Source: CALVXC01 sp036636255 | GTDB lineage: Bacteria; Bacillota_I; Bacilli_A; RF39; UBA660 | Assembly: GCA_036636255.1 (NCBI GenBank) | Contig: JAVWOV010000028.1 | Coordinates: 1 to 11,914 of the forward strand | Length of the DNA: 11,914 bases | Reading direction: 5' to 3' | In this document: one piece after another, positions 1 to 6,527 of the stretch | Layout: each line of letters starts with the position of its first letter | Position numbering within the stretch: the stretch's first letter is position 1 | The notes under the pieces: model-generated | What the model was told of the DNA's origin: nothing | Database searches by the model: none | Seen by the model: only the letters and a program-made list of their open reading frames with translations | Program-made: the position numbers and the translations under genes

Positions 1-11
1 AAATTTAAATA

Positions 12-87
12 TGTCCACAAAAATGTGTCTAAAAACTTGACCTAGATCCAGTTTTATTTTACCACACTGTCAACACTTTTGTGTCTA
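12..87. repeat. Pair of 20-bp direct repeats, possible insertion-sequence end
   Basis: Two 20-bp copies with the pattern TGTCnACAnnnnTGTGTCTA lie at 12-31 and 68-87. They match at 15 of 20 bases, are in the same orientation and are 56 bp apart. Repeated transposase-binding sites near a terminus are known for some insertion-sequence families such as IS21, so this may be the end of an element lying to the left of the window. That is inference: no transposase is visible. The second copy runs into the 5' end of the XRE gene and appears to replace its normal start region. Confidence 0.35.
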
Positions 88-384
88 TATATATCTATCC
101 TAGCACCAATAAAAGAGATTAGAGAAAATTATAATATGACACAAAGTGAATTTGCTAAAAAGCTTGGTATTACTCGTTCTAGTATAAATGCTTGGGAAAT
201 GGGTATATCAGTACCATCAACTAAATATGTAGTTGAACTTGCTAACTTATTTAATGTATCTACTGATTATATTTTAGGACTATCTACTACTAAACTAATT
301 AGCATTGATAATTTATCCGATAATCAAGTAAAAGTCATATATGCTCTATTAGAATGCTTTAAACAAGGTAATGATGAGGCATAA
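79..384 (+). CDS. Small XRE-family transcriptional regulator, start uncertain
   Basis: A DNA-binding helix-turn-helix protein of the XRE/Cro family, about 100 residues. The HTH covers roughly residues 11-66 (IKEIRENYNMTQSEFAKKLG, then a recognition helix around SSINAWE and the typical STDYILGL end). A short C-terminal helical tail follows. The family match is strong, but the target and partner are unknown. The only upstream in-frame start is a TTG at 79 without a Shine-Dalgarno sequence, inside a repeat that looks like an insertion-sequence end. Family similarity really begins at LAPIKEIR (about 100). The native start may therefore have been lost, leaving a gene expressed from an adopted start or a 5'-disrupted pseudogene. 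The next in-frame ATG (136) would remove the first helix. A hairpin terminator follows 46 bp downstream. Confidence 0.75.
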   Translation: MCLYISILAPIKEIRENYNMTQSEFAKKLGITRSSINAWEMGISVPSTKYVVELANLFNVSTDYILGLSTTKLISIDNLSDNQVKVIYALLECFKQGNDEA

Positions 385-430
385 ACATTTTCAATATTAA
401 CTATGTAAGTTTTTCTCATGTTTGTAAAAT

Positions 431-465
431 AAAAACGGTAAGATAAAATCTTATCGTTTTTGTTT
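431..465. terminator. Bidirectional intrinsic terminator
   Basis: The hairpin has arms AAAAACGGTAAGAT (431-444) and ATCTTATCGTTTTT (448-461), with one G-T pair and a 3-nt loop. T-rich runs follow on both strands. It can end the XRE transcript on the plus strand and the tRNA-Trp transcript on the minus strand. Confidence 0.8.
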
Positions 466-537
466 AGACTATTTTTCAAGTCTTATATTAACAGCAAACC
501 CACCAACAAAGTAGTAAAAGTTCGTGTTATTTTCACT

Positions 538-611
538 TGGCAGGGACAGAGGGGTTCGAACCCCCATAGTCAGTTTTGGAGACTGAAATACTACCATTAT
601 ATTATGTCCCT
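538..611 (-). tRNA. trnW: tRNA-Trp (anticodon CCA)
   Basis: On the minus strand a complete cloverleaf can be folded. The acceptor AGGGACA pairs with TGTCCCT, and the discriminator base is G. The anticodon stem TCAGT/ACTGA encloses the loop CTCCAAA, giving anticodon CCA. The T arm is GGGGG-TTCGAAC-CCCTC. The body spans 541-611 (71 nt) and the 3' CCA is encoded at 538-540. It reads TGG. A CCA rather than UCA anticodon fits the standard code, in which TGA is a stop. A consensus promoter lies 65 bp upstream and a terminator hairpin lies downstream. Confidence 0.95.
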
Positions 612-675
612 AGTTATGGAAACTTTATTGTTATTACAATATTATTAAACATATATTACCTTTGTAATTTCATTA

Positions 676-704
676 ATTATATCATATTCAATATAATTAT
701 TCAA
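676..704 (-). promoter_or_regulatory. Promoter of tRNA-Trp
   Basis: On the minus strand, TTGAAT (699-704) and TATAAT (676-681) are separated by exactly 17 bp. A TGA just before the -10 makes it an extended -10. Transcription would start near 669, giving a leader of about 58 nt before the tRNA. Confidence 0.8.
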
Positions 705-727
705 TATGTTTTATCTGAATTTCATGT

Positions 728-1381
728 TCATTTTAATTCTGACCAACCAACAATAGAAATACATCTGATATAAATCACAGGTATTCCTTCTTTAAATTGT
801 TCTTTATTATTATTTTTTTTACCAAAAATAGTCGATGATGCCAATATAATATTATAGTTTTCTGGCAACAATAATTTTGTTTTACCAAAAATGGAATATG
901 CGTTTATAACAACTGATTTGTTTTTTATTTTGACATTTCTTAAATCTAATTTAACATTGCCAAAAACGGTATATATATTAGCTCCTTTAAAATTATCATT
1001 GTTTATTTTCTCTTCTGTTTTACCAAAAACGCCATAAATTTTTATGTTGCTTGTTTTATTTGTTGTTGATGAAATTTCTTTTTTTTTAAATGTTATAGAA
1101 TTAAAAATAATAAATATACCAAAGATAATAATAACTATTGGCCAAAAAATTTTAATACTTGTAGGTGATAATATTTCAAAGTTAATTAGGGTAAACCAAA
1201 TACCAAGGAATAATAATGTAACCATAAAAATGGTTGCTTTTTTACTTTTTATCATGTTATATATACTAATTATAATTAGTACTAATGGCCAAACAAGTTT
1301 GAATTCTACTTGAAAACCAGGAATTATTATTTGTAATAATAATATAAGTCCGATAATTAAAATGATTCCACCTAATAACAT
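728..1381 (-). CDS. LiaF-like membrane protein (LiaI/LiaF TM domain plus LiaF C-terminal domain)
   Basis: A 217-residue protein with four hydrophobic helices (about 1-20, 28-43, 50-68, 78-95) followed by a soluble beta-rich domain. That domain repeats a (V/I)FGK/N motif four times (residues 118-121, 139-142, 164-167, 185-188). A LiaI/LiaF-type membrane region plus a LiaF-type C-terminal domain is typical of proteins in the Bacillota cell-envelope stress response, where LiaF restrains the LiaS kinase. No liaS or liaR is nearby, so that exact role is inference. The ATG at 1381 has an AGAGGTG ribosome site, and the gene ends in TGA. A strong extended -10 lies just upstream. The gene is single and is divergent from the cwlJ-like gene. 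Confidence 0.75.
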   Translation of the reverse strand: MLLGGIILIIGLILLLQIIIPGFQVEFKLVWPLVLIIISIYNMIKSKKATIFMVTLLFLGIWFTLINFEILSPTSIKIFWPIVIIIFGIFIIFNSITFKKKEISSTTNKTSNIKIYGVFGKTEEKINNDNFKGANIYTVFGNVKLDLRNVKIKNKSVVINAYSIFGKTKLLLPENYNIILASSTIFGKKNNNKEQFKEGIPVIYIRCISIVGWSELK

Positions 1382-1400
1382 GTTAGCACCTCTTTTTTTA

Positions 1401-1406
1401 ATTATA
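1401..1406 (-). promoter_or_regulatory. Extended -10 promoter of the LiaF-like gene
   Basis: On the minus strand the sequence reads TTTGATATAAT: a perfect TATAAT preceded by TGA. The -35 position (TATCAT at 17 bp) is poor, so recognition would rest on the extended -10. The ribosome site lies about 10 bases downstream, so the leader is very short. Confidence 0.65.
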
Positions 1407-1492
1407 TCAAATTTTATTAATTAATGATATAGATTTTATTATGAATATCACAATTTTATTAAAATAAAACATATACTATTATAGGTGATATA

Positions 1493-1921
1493 ATGGGAAT
1501 TATAAAGTATACTACAAAGGAAAGAGATTTATTAGCGCGCTTAATGCGTGCTGAGGCGGTCGGTGAAGGTGATTTAGGTATGTTAATGGTTGGTAATGTT
1601 GGGGTTAATCGTGTCTTATCTAATTGTTTAACATTTAGGAATATTCGGACTATTACGGAAATGATTTATCAGAGTCCGGGTGGTTTTTCCGGTAAGGATA
1701 GTCCTTTATTCTTTAGTAATCCTACTACGTCGCAAAAAAAATTAGCTGACAGGGTTTTACGTGGTGAGTATTATTTTCCCGCCACTAATGCTTTATGGTT
1801 TTATGCACCTAAGGTTTTAGAAAGTTGTTCTATTACTTGGTGGAATCAAATGTTTTCTGGTAAATATAAAAATCATTGTTTTTATAGACCTGATAGTGGT
1901 ATTTGTAAGGAATTATATTAA
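1493..1921 (+). CDS. cwlJ: CwlJ/SleB-type cell wall hydrolase (spore cortex-lytic family)
   Basis: A 142-residue protein of the SleB/CwlJ hydrolase family (Hydrolase_2), the same length as Bacillus subtilis CwlJ. The whole protein is the catalytic domain: RLMRAEAVGEGDLGMLMVG near residues 16-34, with E21 the likely catalytic acid, then VNRVLSNC, SGKDSPLFF, the LWFYAP segment and a C-terminal HCFY. There is no signal peptide or peptidoglycan-binding domain, as in CwlJ. CwlJ is made in the mother cell, sits in the spore coat with GerQ and degrades cortex peptidoglycan during germination. No gerQ is visible. The start has AGGTGA at 1483-1488. Codon use is more G-rich than in the neighbours. The family is clear; the spore role is inferred from it. 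Confidence 0.82.
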   Translation: MGIIKYTTKERDLLARLMRAEAVGEGDLGMLMVGNVGVNRVLSNCLTFRNIRTITEMIYQSPGGFSGKDSPLFFSNPTTSQKKLADRVLRGEYYFPATNALWFYAPKVLESCSITWWNQMFSGKYKNHCFYRPDSGICKELY

Positions 1922-1930
1922 TGTTTTAAA

Positions 1931-1963
1931 AATTTCTGTATTATTTTATTACAGATTTTTTTC
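1931..1963 (+). terminator. Imperfect terminator hairpin after the cwlJ-like gene
   Basis: TCTGTA and TACAGA form a stem around an 11-nt loop, extended by A/T pairs after a two-base TT bulge, and a run of seven T follows. It begins within 15 bp of the stop. It is a degenerate copy of the perfect hairpin at 2831-2865 and may come from the same duplicated segment. Confidence 0.6.
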
Positions 1964-1998
1964 GTTATATTTTTAATATTTTACCAATATTTAGTAAA
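1933..1998 (-). pseudogene. Remnant of the 3' end of a LysM gene with its terminator (partial duplicate)
   Basis: This stretch aligns closely with about 2837-2902, which covers the terminator and last codons of the intact LysM amidase gene. On the minus strand it reads LLNIGKILKI then TAA (1965-1967), a typical LysM ending (compare NLLNIGNQLKLP inside the intact gene). Just upstream the frame meets a stop, so only about ten codons survive. It is best read as the tail of a second LysM gene, lost by deletion or recombination. Confidence 0.55.
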
Positions 1999-2012
1999 TA
2001 TTATGGAGAATT

Positions 2013-2740
2013 TTATTGGTATGTTTGATTGACAATGTCCGGCGCCTGTTTTGAGTGACTTTTGAAACTATTTTTTCCGTTATAAATAACAATATTTCAG
2101 CTTTTTTTGAAATTTTTTTCAGCATTTTTGTTAAAGTTAACATCAATTTTTATAAAGTAACTTTTCATTATTCCATCATATATTAATCTATCTTTAAATG
2201 GAATGAAATCTAAATCATGTTTTTCTTGTTATCTTACATTCTTATGATAAAATAATCTTTATTCTTGTCTACTTAATTTATTATTTTATTTATCATGTAA
2301 TCTGTCAAATATTATATTACATTTTCTTTTTATTACTTTTCTAATATTAACTATGCTTTCAAAAGTATAACTATTCATACTTTTAAATGAATAACTTGTG
2401 TATGAATATATTTTACTATATACACTTACCAGTTGCTTTGCTTTTATAGTCAATATTATTGTTTCACATATATTATATCTTGAAACAATTTTCCCCTTTA
2501 ACTTAATTGCATATCTCTTACCATATCTAAATCCTCAATTTTTTATCCCTTCTTTTTGTAATATCTGAATCATAATATATTACTGCAGGTACTTCTGGAA
2601 ATAATTTTCTTATTTCGGTTAAGTACTTCTTTCTTTAATTATTTCAGTTTTATTATCATTTCAGTTATTTAAATTATTAGAAATAAGTGAACTTTTTGAA
2701 CTTGATATATTATGCTCCATATCAACTATAAATTTATTTA
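2013..2740 (-). pseudogene. Decayed reading frame of unknown function
   Basis: There is no intact gene here, but the minus strand keeps a protein-like frame. From about 2502 down to a TAA at 2013-2015, one frame runs for about 165 codons and is broken by only three TAA and one TGA. It includes segments such as GKIVSRYNICETIILTIKAK, HDLDFIPFKDRLIYDGIMKS and NSFKSHSKQAPDIVNQTYQ. Further upstream (to about 2740) coding-like pieces continue in other frames (for example LFPEVPAVIYYDSDITK), which implies frameshifts. I do not recognise the family. The stops and shifts show a dead gene. It lies between the LysM remnant and the intact LysM amidase, so it may be cargo of an old insertion. Confidence 0.5.
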
Positions 2741-2828
2741 TACTCTTATTTAAATTTTTCTATCGGTTATAATTAGGGTGATTTTTTTAGTTATAATAGT
2801 TTGTTTGTAAAAATTTTATATTAATATC

Positions 2829-2867
2829 AAAAAAAATTCTGTATTATTTCATTACAGAATTTTTTGT
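2829..2867 (-). terminator. Intrinsic terminator of the LysM amidase gene
   Basis: A perfect 13-bp stem, AAAAAATTCTGTA (2831-2843) with TACAGAATTTTTT (2853-2865), and a 9-nt loop. Read on the minus strand it is followed by a T run. It begins one base beyond the stop codon. Confidence 0.88.
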
Positions 2868-4054
2868 TATATTTTTAATGTTTGACCAATACTTAATGTG
2901 TTGGTGCTTAGATTATTCTTAGTTTTAATGGTATCTATTGTTGTATTATATTTGTTAGCAATTGAATATAAATTGTCACCGCTTTTTACTATGTAGGTTA
3001 ATTGTTTATTTGTTGGTATTTTTATTTGCTGTCCGATTGTTAATAAGGTGTTTTTTAAATTATTATAATTCATTATATCAGTTGGTGTCGAGTTATATTT
3101 TTTAGCAATGTTATAAAGATTATCGTTGGTTTTAATGGTATATATAATATAACCAATTGGCGCTGATTCTTTTTTTATAGGTAATTTTAACTGATTTCCA
3201 ATATTTAATAAGTTACTTTTCAAATTATTATATTCTATTATTTGCTCCGGGGTTAAATTGTATTTTTTAGCGATGGCATATAAGTTGTCTCCGGGTTTAA
3301 TGGTATATATAATGTACTCGATAGGTTTTTCTTCGATTGATTGAACTGGTATTTTTAATATTTGACCAATGCGTAATAAATTGTTGGATATCTCATTAAT
3401 TTTTTTTAACTCTTCAATTGAAACATTGTATCTTTTAGCAATATTCCATAAACTATCGCCGGCTTTTACGGTATATGTGTTTGGGTTATTTGTTTCTTTT
3501 CCAATGTATTCAATAACTGCTTTAACAACTGCTGATGCATATTTTTCATATTCATTTTTTAATTGTTCTACATCATCACCGGTACTATCTAAAAATCCAT
3601 ATTCTATTATCAGTGGTTGAGTCGCTCCTGTGTCTCGGTGAATAAAATAGTAATCTTTTGATGTATCCGATGGTAATCGTCGCTGATATGCTTTACGAAT
3701 ATTTTGTCCTTCTTTTGATAATTCTGCTAGAATTATGTTGGCTAGGGTACTACTATTTCTTAAGGCATAAATCACTTCTGCTCCATCGCCACCTCCAGCA
3801 TTTATATGATTAGATATTATAATAACATCTTTCTTATTACCATAAGTATCTAAAATCAATTTAGTACGCTCAGTTGGATCTAATGTTTTATCATTATTCC
3901 TAGTCATAGTTACCGGGATATTAGCTCTTTCAAACAAATTATACATATATTTTGATATTGCTAAAGTTAAATCTTTTTCAATTATTCCATTACCAGTAGC
4001 ACCAGGATCATCACCACCATGACCTGCATCAATAATTACTTTAGTATTATTCAT
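2867..4054 (-). CDS. N-acetylmuramoyl-L-alanine amidase with four LysM repeats
   Basis: A 395-residue zinc amidase (Amidase_3) that cuts the bond between muramic acid and the stem peptide. The catalytic domain covers about 1-185, with zinc ligands H12 (DAGHGG), E26 (EKDL) and H83 (SNHINAG) and catalytic E151 (IIEYGFLDS). Four LysM peptidoglycan-binding repeats follow (about 193-237, 248-293, 303-347, 352-395). There is no signal peptide. B. subtilis CwlC, a mother-cell lysis amidase, and many phage endolysins also lack one, so it may act after lysis or with a holin. No holin or phage gene is visible, so a CwlC-like role beside CwlJ is attractive but unproven. The start has a strong GAGGGGGAA site. 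A weak promoter (TTAACC-17-TAAAAT, 4074-4102) may precede it, or it may be co-transcribed with the sortase 98 bp upstream. Confidence 0.9.
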   Translation of the reverse strand: MNNTKVIIDAGHGGDDPGATGNGIIEKDLTLAISKYMYNLFERANIPVTMTRNNDKTLDPTERTKLILDTYGNKKDVIIISNHINAGGGDGAEVIYALRNSSTLANIILAELSKEGQNIRKAYQRRLPSDTSKDYYFIHRDTGATQPLIIEYGFLDSTGDDVEQLKNEYEKYASAVVKAVIEYIGKETNNPNTYTVKAGDSLWNIAKRYNVSIEELKKINEISNNLLRIGQILKIPVQSIEEKPIEYIIYTIKPGDNLYAIAKKYNLTPEQIIEYNNLKSNLLNIGNQLKLPIKKESAPIGYIIYTIKTNDNLYNIAKKYNSTPTDIMNYNNLKNTLLTIGQQIKIPTNKQLTYIVKSGDNLYSIANKYNTTIDTIKTKNNLSTNTLSIGQTLKI

Positions 4055-4152
4055 AAATATTCCCCCTCAAAATATTTTATGTTAATAACTTAAATTGGTT
4101 AAAAAACTATTCATATTTTATAAAAGCAATCATTTTATATTAATATATTTAT

Positions 4153-5022
4153 TTAATTATTTTGTGCTACATTTCTTAATTGTTTCTTAATTAATTTAGC
4201 ATGTAGAACAATACGCGTTTTATTACTATTATCCTTACACGTAGAAAGTGTAAGCACTTTATCAATAGCGTTTAACGGCACATCATAGGAATATACGCTT
4301 CTTGCTTTAATGGTCGTTAAAAATTGTTGATAAGAATCATCATCAGTAAAATCAGTTGTCAAATAATATGTTTCAACAGGAATTGTATATACTGAAAATA
4401 CTTGCCATGAGGTGTTTTCGGCTGGCGTTGAAATAAGAATGACTTGATTATCTTTATCAAGTTGCCATGATTTATTTATAATCTTTTTTAAAGTTCCAAA
4501 CATAGTGTTATTTAATCTGGCATGTCCATAAATAATTGTATTTGCATCAAATTTTTTAAAATCATTACGATAATCAGCAAACAACCAACCTGCACTATTT
4601 TGTGTTTTGTCAAAAGCATGTGTTAAATAATAACTATTATCGTTTGTTTGAACAATCGGATAATTGATACTAGTACCGTTAACTTGTAGCCACCCGACTG
4701 TGTCCTGATTTTTTTTGATTAATTTTTCAAAATCGACACTTAAAAGGGGCATTTTAATAAAATCCCAATAATCATTATCTTTAGCAATATCTTGTTTATT
4801 ATAAATAATAGTATCTTTTGAGTCTTTTATGATTTTGTGCTTTACATCATTAACTGTGTTTGTAACCATTTCCTTAGTTTTATTATTTTCATTATGCCAC
4901 TTAAACATTAAAATGGTACTTATAATAATTAATATTATTGATATTATTAAACTACCTATTAATAAACAATAAGATAATTTGACATTTTTTCGTGAGTTTA
5001 ACTTTCTTTTATTACTTTTCAT
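4153..5022 (-). CDS. srtB: Class B sortase
   Basis: A membrane-anchored transpeptidase of 289 residues that cleaves a sorting motif on secreted proteins and joins them to peptidoglycan. It has a basic N-terminus, one membrane helix (about 17-40), a linker, and a sortase domain (about 95-285) with H167 (YGHARLNNTMFGTLKK, a class B hallmark), C262 (TLSTC) and R270 (TRIVLHAKL). All three catalytic residues are present. Class B enzymes often prefer NPxT-type signals, and the divergently transcribed neighbour ends in NPNTGD, so it is the likely substrate. The start has an AGGTGAT site and a good promoter. No terminator is seen before the LysM amidase gene, so the two may share a transcript. Confidence 0.92.
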   Translation of the reverse strand: MKSNKRKLNSRKNVKLSYCLLIGSLIISIILIIISTILMFKWHNENNKTKEMVTNTVNDVKHKIIKDSKDTIIYNKQDIAKDNDYWDFIKMPLLSVDFEKLIKKNQDTVGWLQVNGTSINYPIVQTNDNSYYLTHAFDKTQNSAGWLFADYRNDFKKFDANTIIYGHARLNNTMFGTLKKIINKSWQLDKDNQVILISTPAENTSWQVFSVYTIPVETYYLTTDFTDDDSYQQFLTTIKARSVYSYDVPLNAIDKVLTLSTCKDNSNKTRIVLHAKLIKKQLRNVAQNN

Positions 5023-5038
5023 TACATCACCTATAATA

Positions 5039-5067
5039 ATTATACATTAGAATTTTATTATTTACAA
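5039..5067 (-). promoter_or_regulatory. Promoter of the sortase gene
   Basis: On the minus strand, TTGTAA (5062-5067) and a perfect TATAAT (5039-5044) are separated by 17 bp. The AGGTGAT ribosome site of the sortase gene follows directly. Confidence 0.65.
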
Positions 5068-5103
5068 CTAACTTTTACCTTTACATTTTTTTGCAAAAAT
5101 CAT

Positions 5104-5132
5104 TTGACAATTATGAAAAATAAGTTTAAACT
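5104..5132 (+). promoter_or_regulatory. Promoter of the surface-protein gene
   Basis: A perfect TTGACA (5104-5109) and TAAACT (5127-5132) are separated by 17 bp. The start point would be near 5139, just before the AGAGGTGG ribosome site (5139-5146). It lies about 40 bp from the oppositely directed sortase promoter, so one regulator could reach both. Confidence 0.6.
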
Positions 5133-5151
5133 TATATTAGAGGTGGATTTA

Positions 5152-6480
5152 ATGAAAAATAGAATTTTATCAATGTTATTTATAGCATCAGTTATGGTAT
5201 TAATATTACCGATAACAGTTAAGGCTGCAGGAACAATTACAATTGAAGGCAGCCCGACAACCTATAACAGTCTAAGTGATGCACTAGCCGCTGCTACTGA
5301 TGGTAATAAATTATTATTATCGGCTGGAGATTTTACAATTGGTGCTACAACAATTGATAAAGCAATTAGTATCAAAGGATCAGGAAAAGATAAAACAACA
5401 CTTACGGGAAATTTAATAGTTGCTAAAAATTTAAACTTAGAAAACTTATCTATTGTCAATACTGCTAAGAGTATTAAAGCTGTTGATGTAACTGCATTAA
5501 TTTCTTTAAATATTATTAATACCAAAATTGATAATAAGGTTGGTGAACAAGCTGCATTAAGAGTTTCGTGGACCGGTGAAGGCTCAACGTTAAATATAAC
5601 TGGTTCAGATTTAATTGGTAAATATGCATTTGTTGTACGAAGTCAAAAAGTTACTGCCTTAATAGACAATTGTAATTTATCAGGTTATGCAGCAATAGAT
5701 GTAGCTACATCAAATTCTTTACATAATGGTGATTTAAGTTTAAACAATAACATAACGGTTAAAAATAGTACATTAATTGGTTTAAATAATTATACAACTC
5801 ATGCCGACAATTCATATGGTGTTGTTGTTATTGGTGGTCAAAATGGTGGTCAATTTAATTTTGATAATGTTAATGTTTCAAATTCTGTTAGTACTACTAC
5901 TGGATTAGGAAATCAAGAGAATCTTATATTATTAAATGGTGATTACTATTTACCAAATAAAAATAGTAATATAGTAATTACTAATTCTAAATTAGAAAAT
6001 ACTGACAATTTATATAATAGTTTTGTTTTTGCCACGGGAAATTTAACAGCTGCAGACAATAAATTAACTACAAAGAACAATACTATAATAGCACCGACAA
6101 ACACAATTTATGAACCAATTAAGACTTTAAATGAAGTGAGTGGTTATATTGTAACGTTTAAGGATTTTGATGGGAACATCACTATTAAAACAGTAAATGC
6201 CGGTCAAACAGTTGCTGAGGTCACTCCTTTAACTGTTAAAGATTATATTTTTAATGGTTGGTATAATGGTGAGAATAAGTTTGATTTTAATACTAGAATT
6301 ACTTCTAATCTTTCCTTAGAATCAAAATATACAAAAAATGTGCCAATCGCTAAGATAGAAGTTGCTAATCCTAATACCGGCGATGACATTGTCAATTATG
6401 GTATTATTGGACTTATTGGTTTAATGGGAATAGCATTAACTTCTTACTGTTTAAGAAAAAAAATAGTTACCGAAATTTAA
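5152..6480 (+). CDS. Sortase-anchored beta-helix surface protein with NPNTGD signal
   Basis: A secreted wall protein of 442 residues. A signal peptide (about 1-25, ending VKA before AG) leads into a long right-handed beta-helix-like region (about 27-330) rich in N, T, S and I. An InlB B-type repeat follows (about 332-396; VTFKDFDG, FNGWYNG, FDFNTRI). It ends with a classic anchor: NPNTGD at 406-411, a hydrophobic stretch and a basic tail (LRKK). The divergent class B sortase is the likely anchoring enzyme. Beta-helix surface proteins often bind carbohydrate or act as adhesins, but the ligand is unknown and I see no lyase active site. The ATG at 5152 is chosen because AGAGGTGG precedes it; a TTG at 5104 in the same frame is part of the -35 box. 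A terminator follows. Confidence 0.88.
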   Translation: MKNRILSMLFIASVMVLILPITVKAAGTITIEGSPTTYNSLSDALAAATDGNKLLLSAGDFTIGATTIDKAISIKGSGKDKTTLTGNLIVAKNLNLENLSIVNTAKSIKAVDVTALISLNIINTKIDNKVGEQAALRVSWTGEGSTLNITGSDLIGKYAFVVRSQKVTALIDNCNLSGYAAIDVATSNSLHNGDLSLNNNITVKNSTLIGLNNYTTHADNSYGVVVIGGQNGGQFNFDNVNVSNSVSTTTGLGNQENLILLNGDYYLPNKNSNIVITNSKLENTDNLYNSFVFATGNLTAADNKLTTKNNTIIAPTNTIYEPIKTLNEVSGYIVTFKDFDGNITIKTVNAGQTVAEVTPLTVKDYIFNGWYNGENKFDFNTRITSNLSLESKYTKNVPIAKIEVANPNTGDDIVNYGIIGLIGLMGIALTSYCLRKKIVTEI

Positions 6481-6488
6481 GATATATT

Positions 6489-6516
6489 AAAACGATAGAT
6501 TTCTATCGTTTTTTTT
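6489..6516 (+). terminator. Intrinsic terminator between the surface-protein and Abi genes
   Basis: AAAACGATAG (6489-6498) and CTATCGTTTT (6503-6512) form a 10-bp stem with a 4-nt loop, followed by more T. It ends the plus-strand surface-protein gene. Read on the minus strand it has a shorter TTTTAAT tail and may also end the convergent Abi gene. Confidence 0.85.
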
Positions 6517-6527
6517 ATGTTCTAATT

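Noticed and set aside
460..648. A 62-codon plus-strand frame
   Set aside because: It runs through tRNA-Trp in the opposite direction and has no ribosome site or family features.
728..730. TGA read as Trp, as in mycoplasmas
   Set aside because: The LiaF-like gene ends at this TGA at the expected domain end, Trp codons in intact genes are TGG, and the tRNA-Trp has anticodon CCA.
820..1040. Four similar DNA segments of the form accaaaaatng, like a small repeat array
   Set aside because: They encode the repeated FGK/FGN motif of the LiaF-like protein at irregular spacing; this is protein-level repetition, not a CRISPR or intergenic array.
2867..3480. Regularly spaced DNA repeats of about 160 bp
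   Set aside because: They are the four LysM domains of the amidase gene.
5104..5151. TTG start giving a longer surface protein
   Set aside because: The TTG is part of a TTGACA -35 box, and the ATG at 5152 has a proper ribosome site followed by a good signal peptide.
5152..6144. Pectate lyase activity for the beta-helix protein
   Set aside because: Only the fold-like repeat pattern is visible; no catalytic Arg or calcium-binding Asp pattern of pectate lyases could be recognised.
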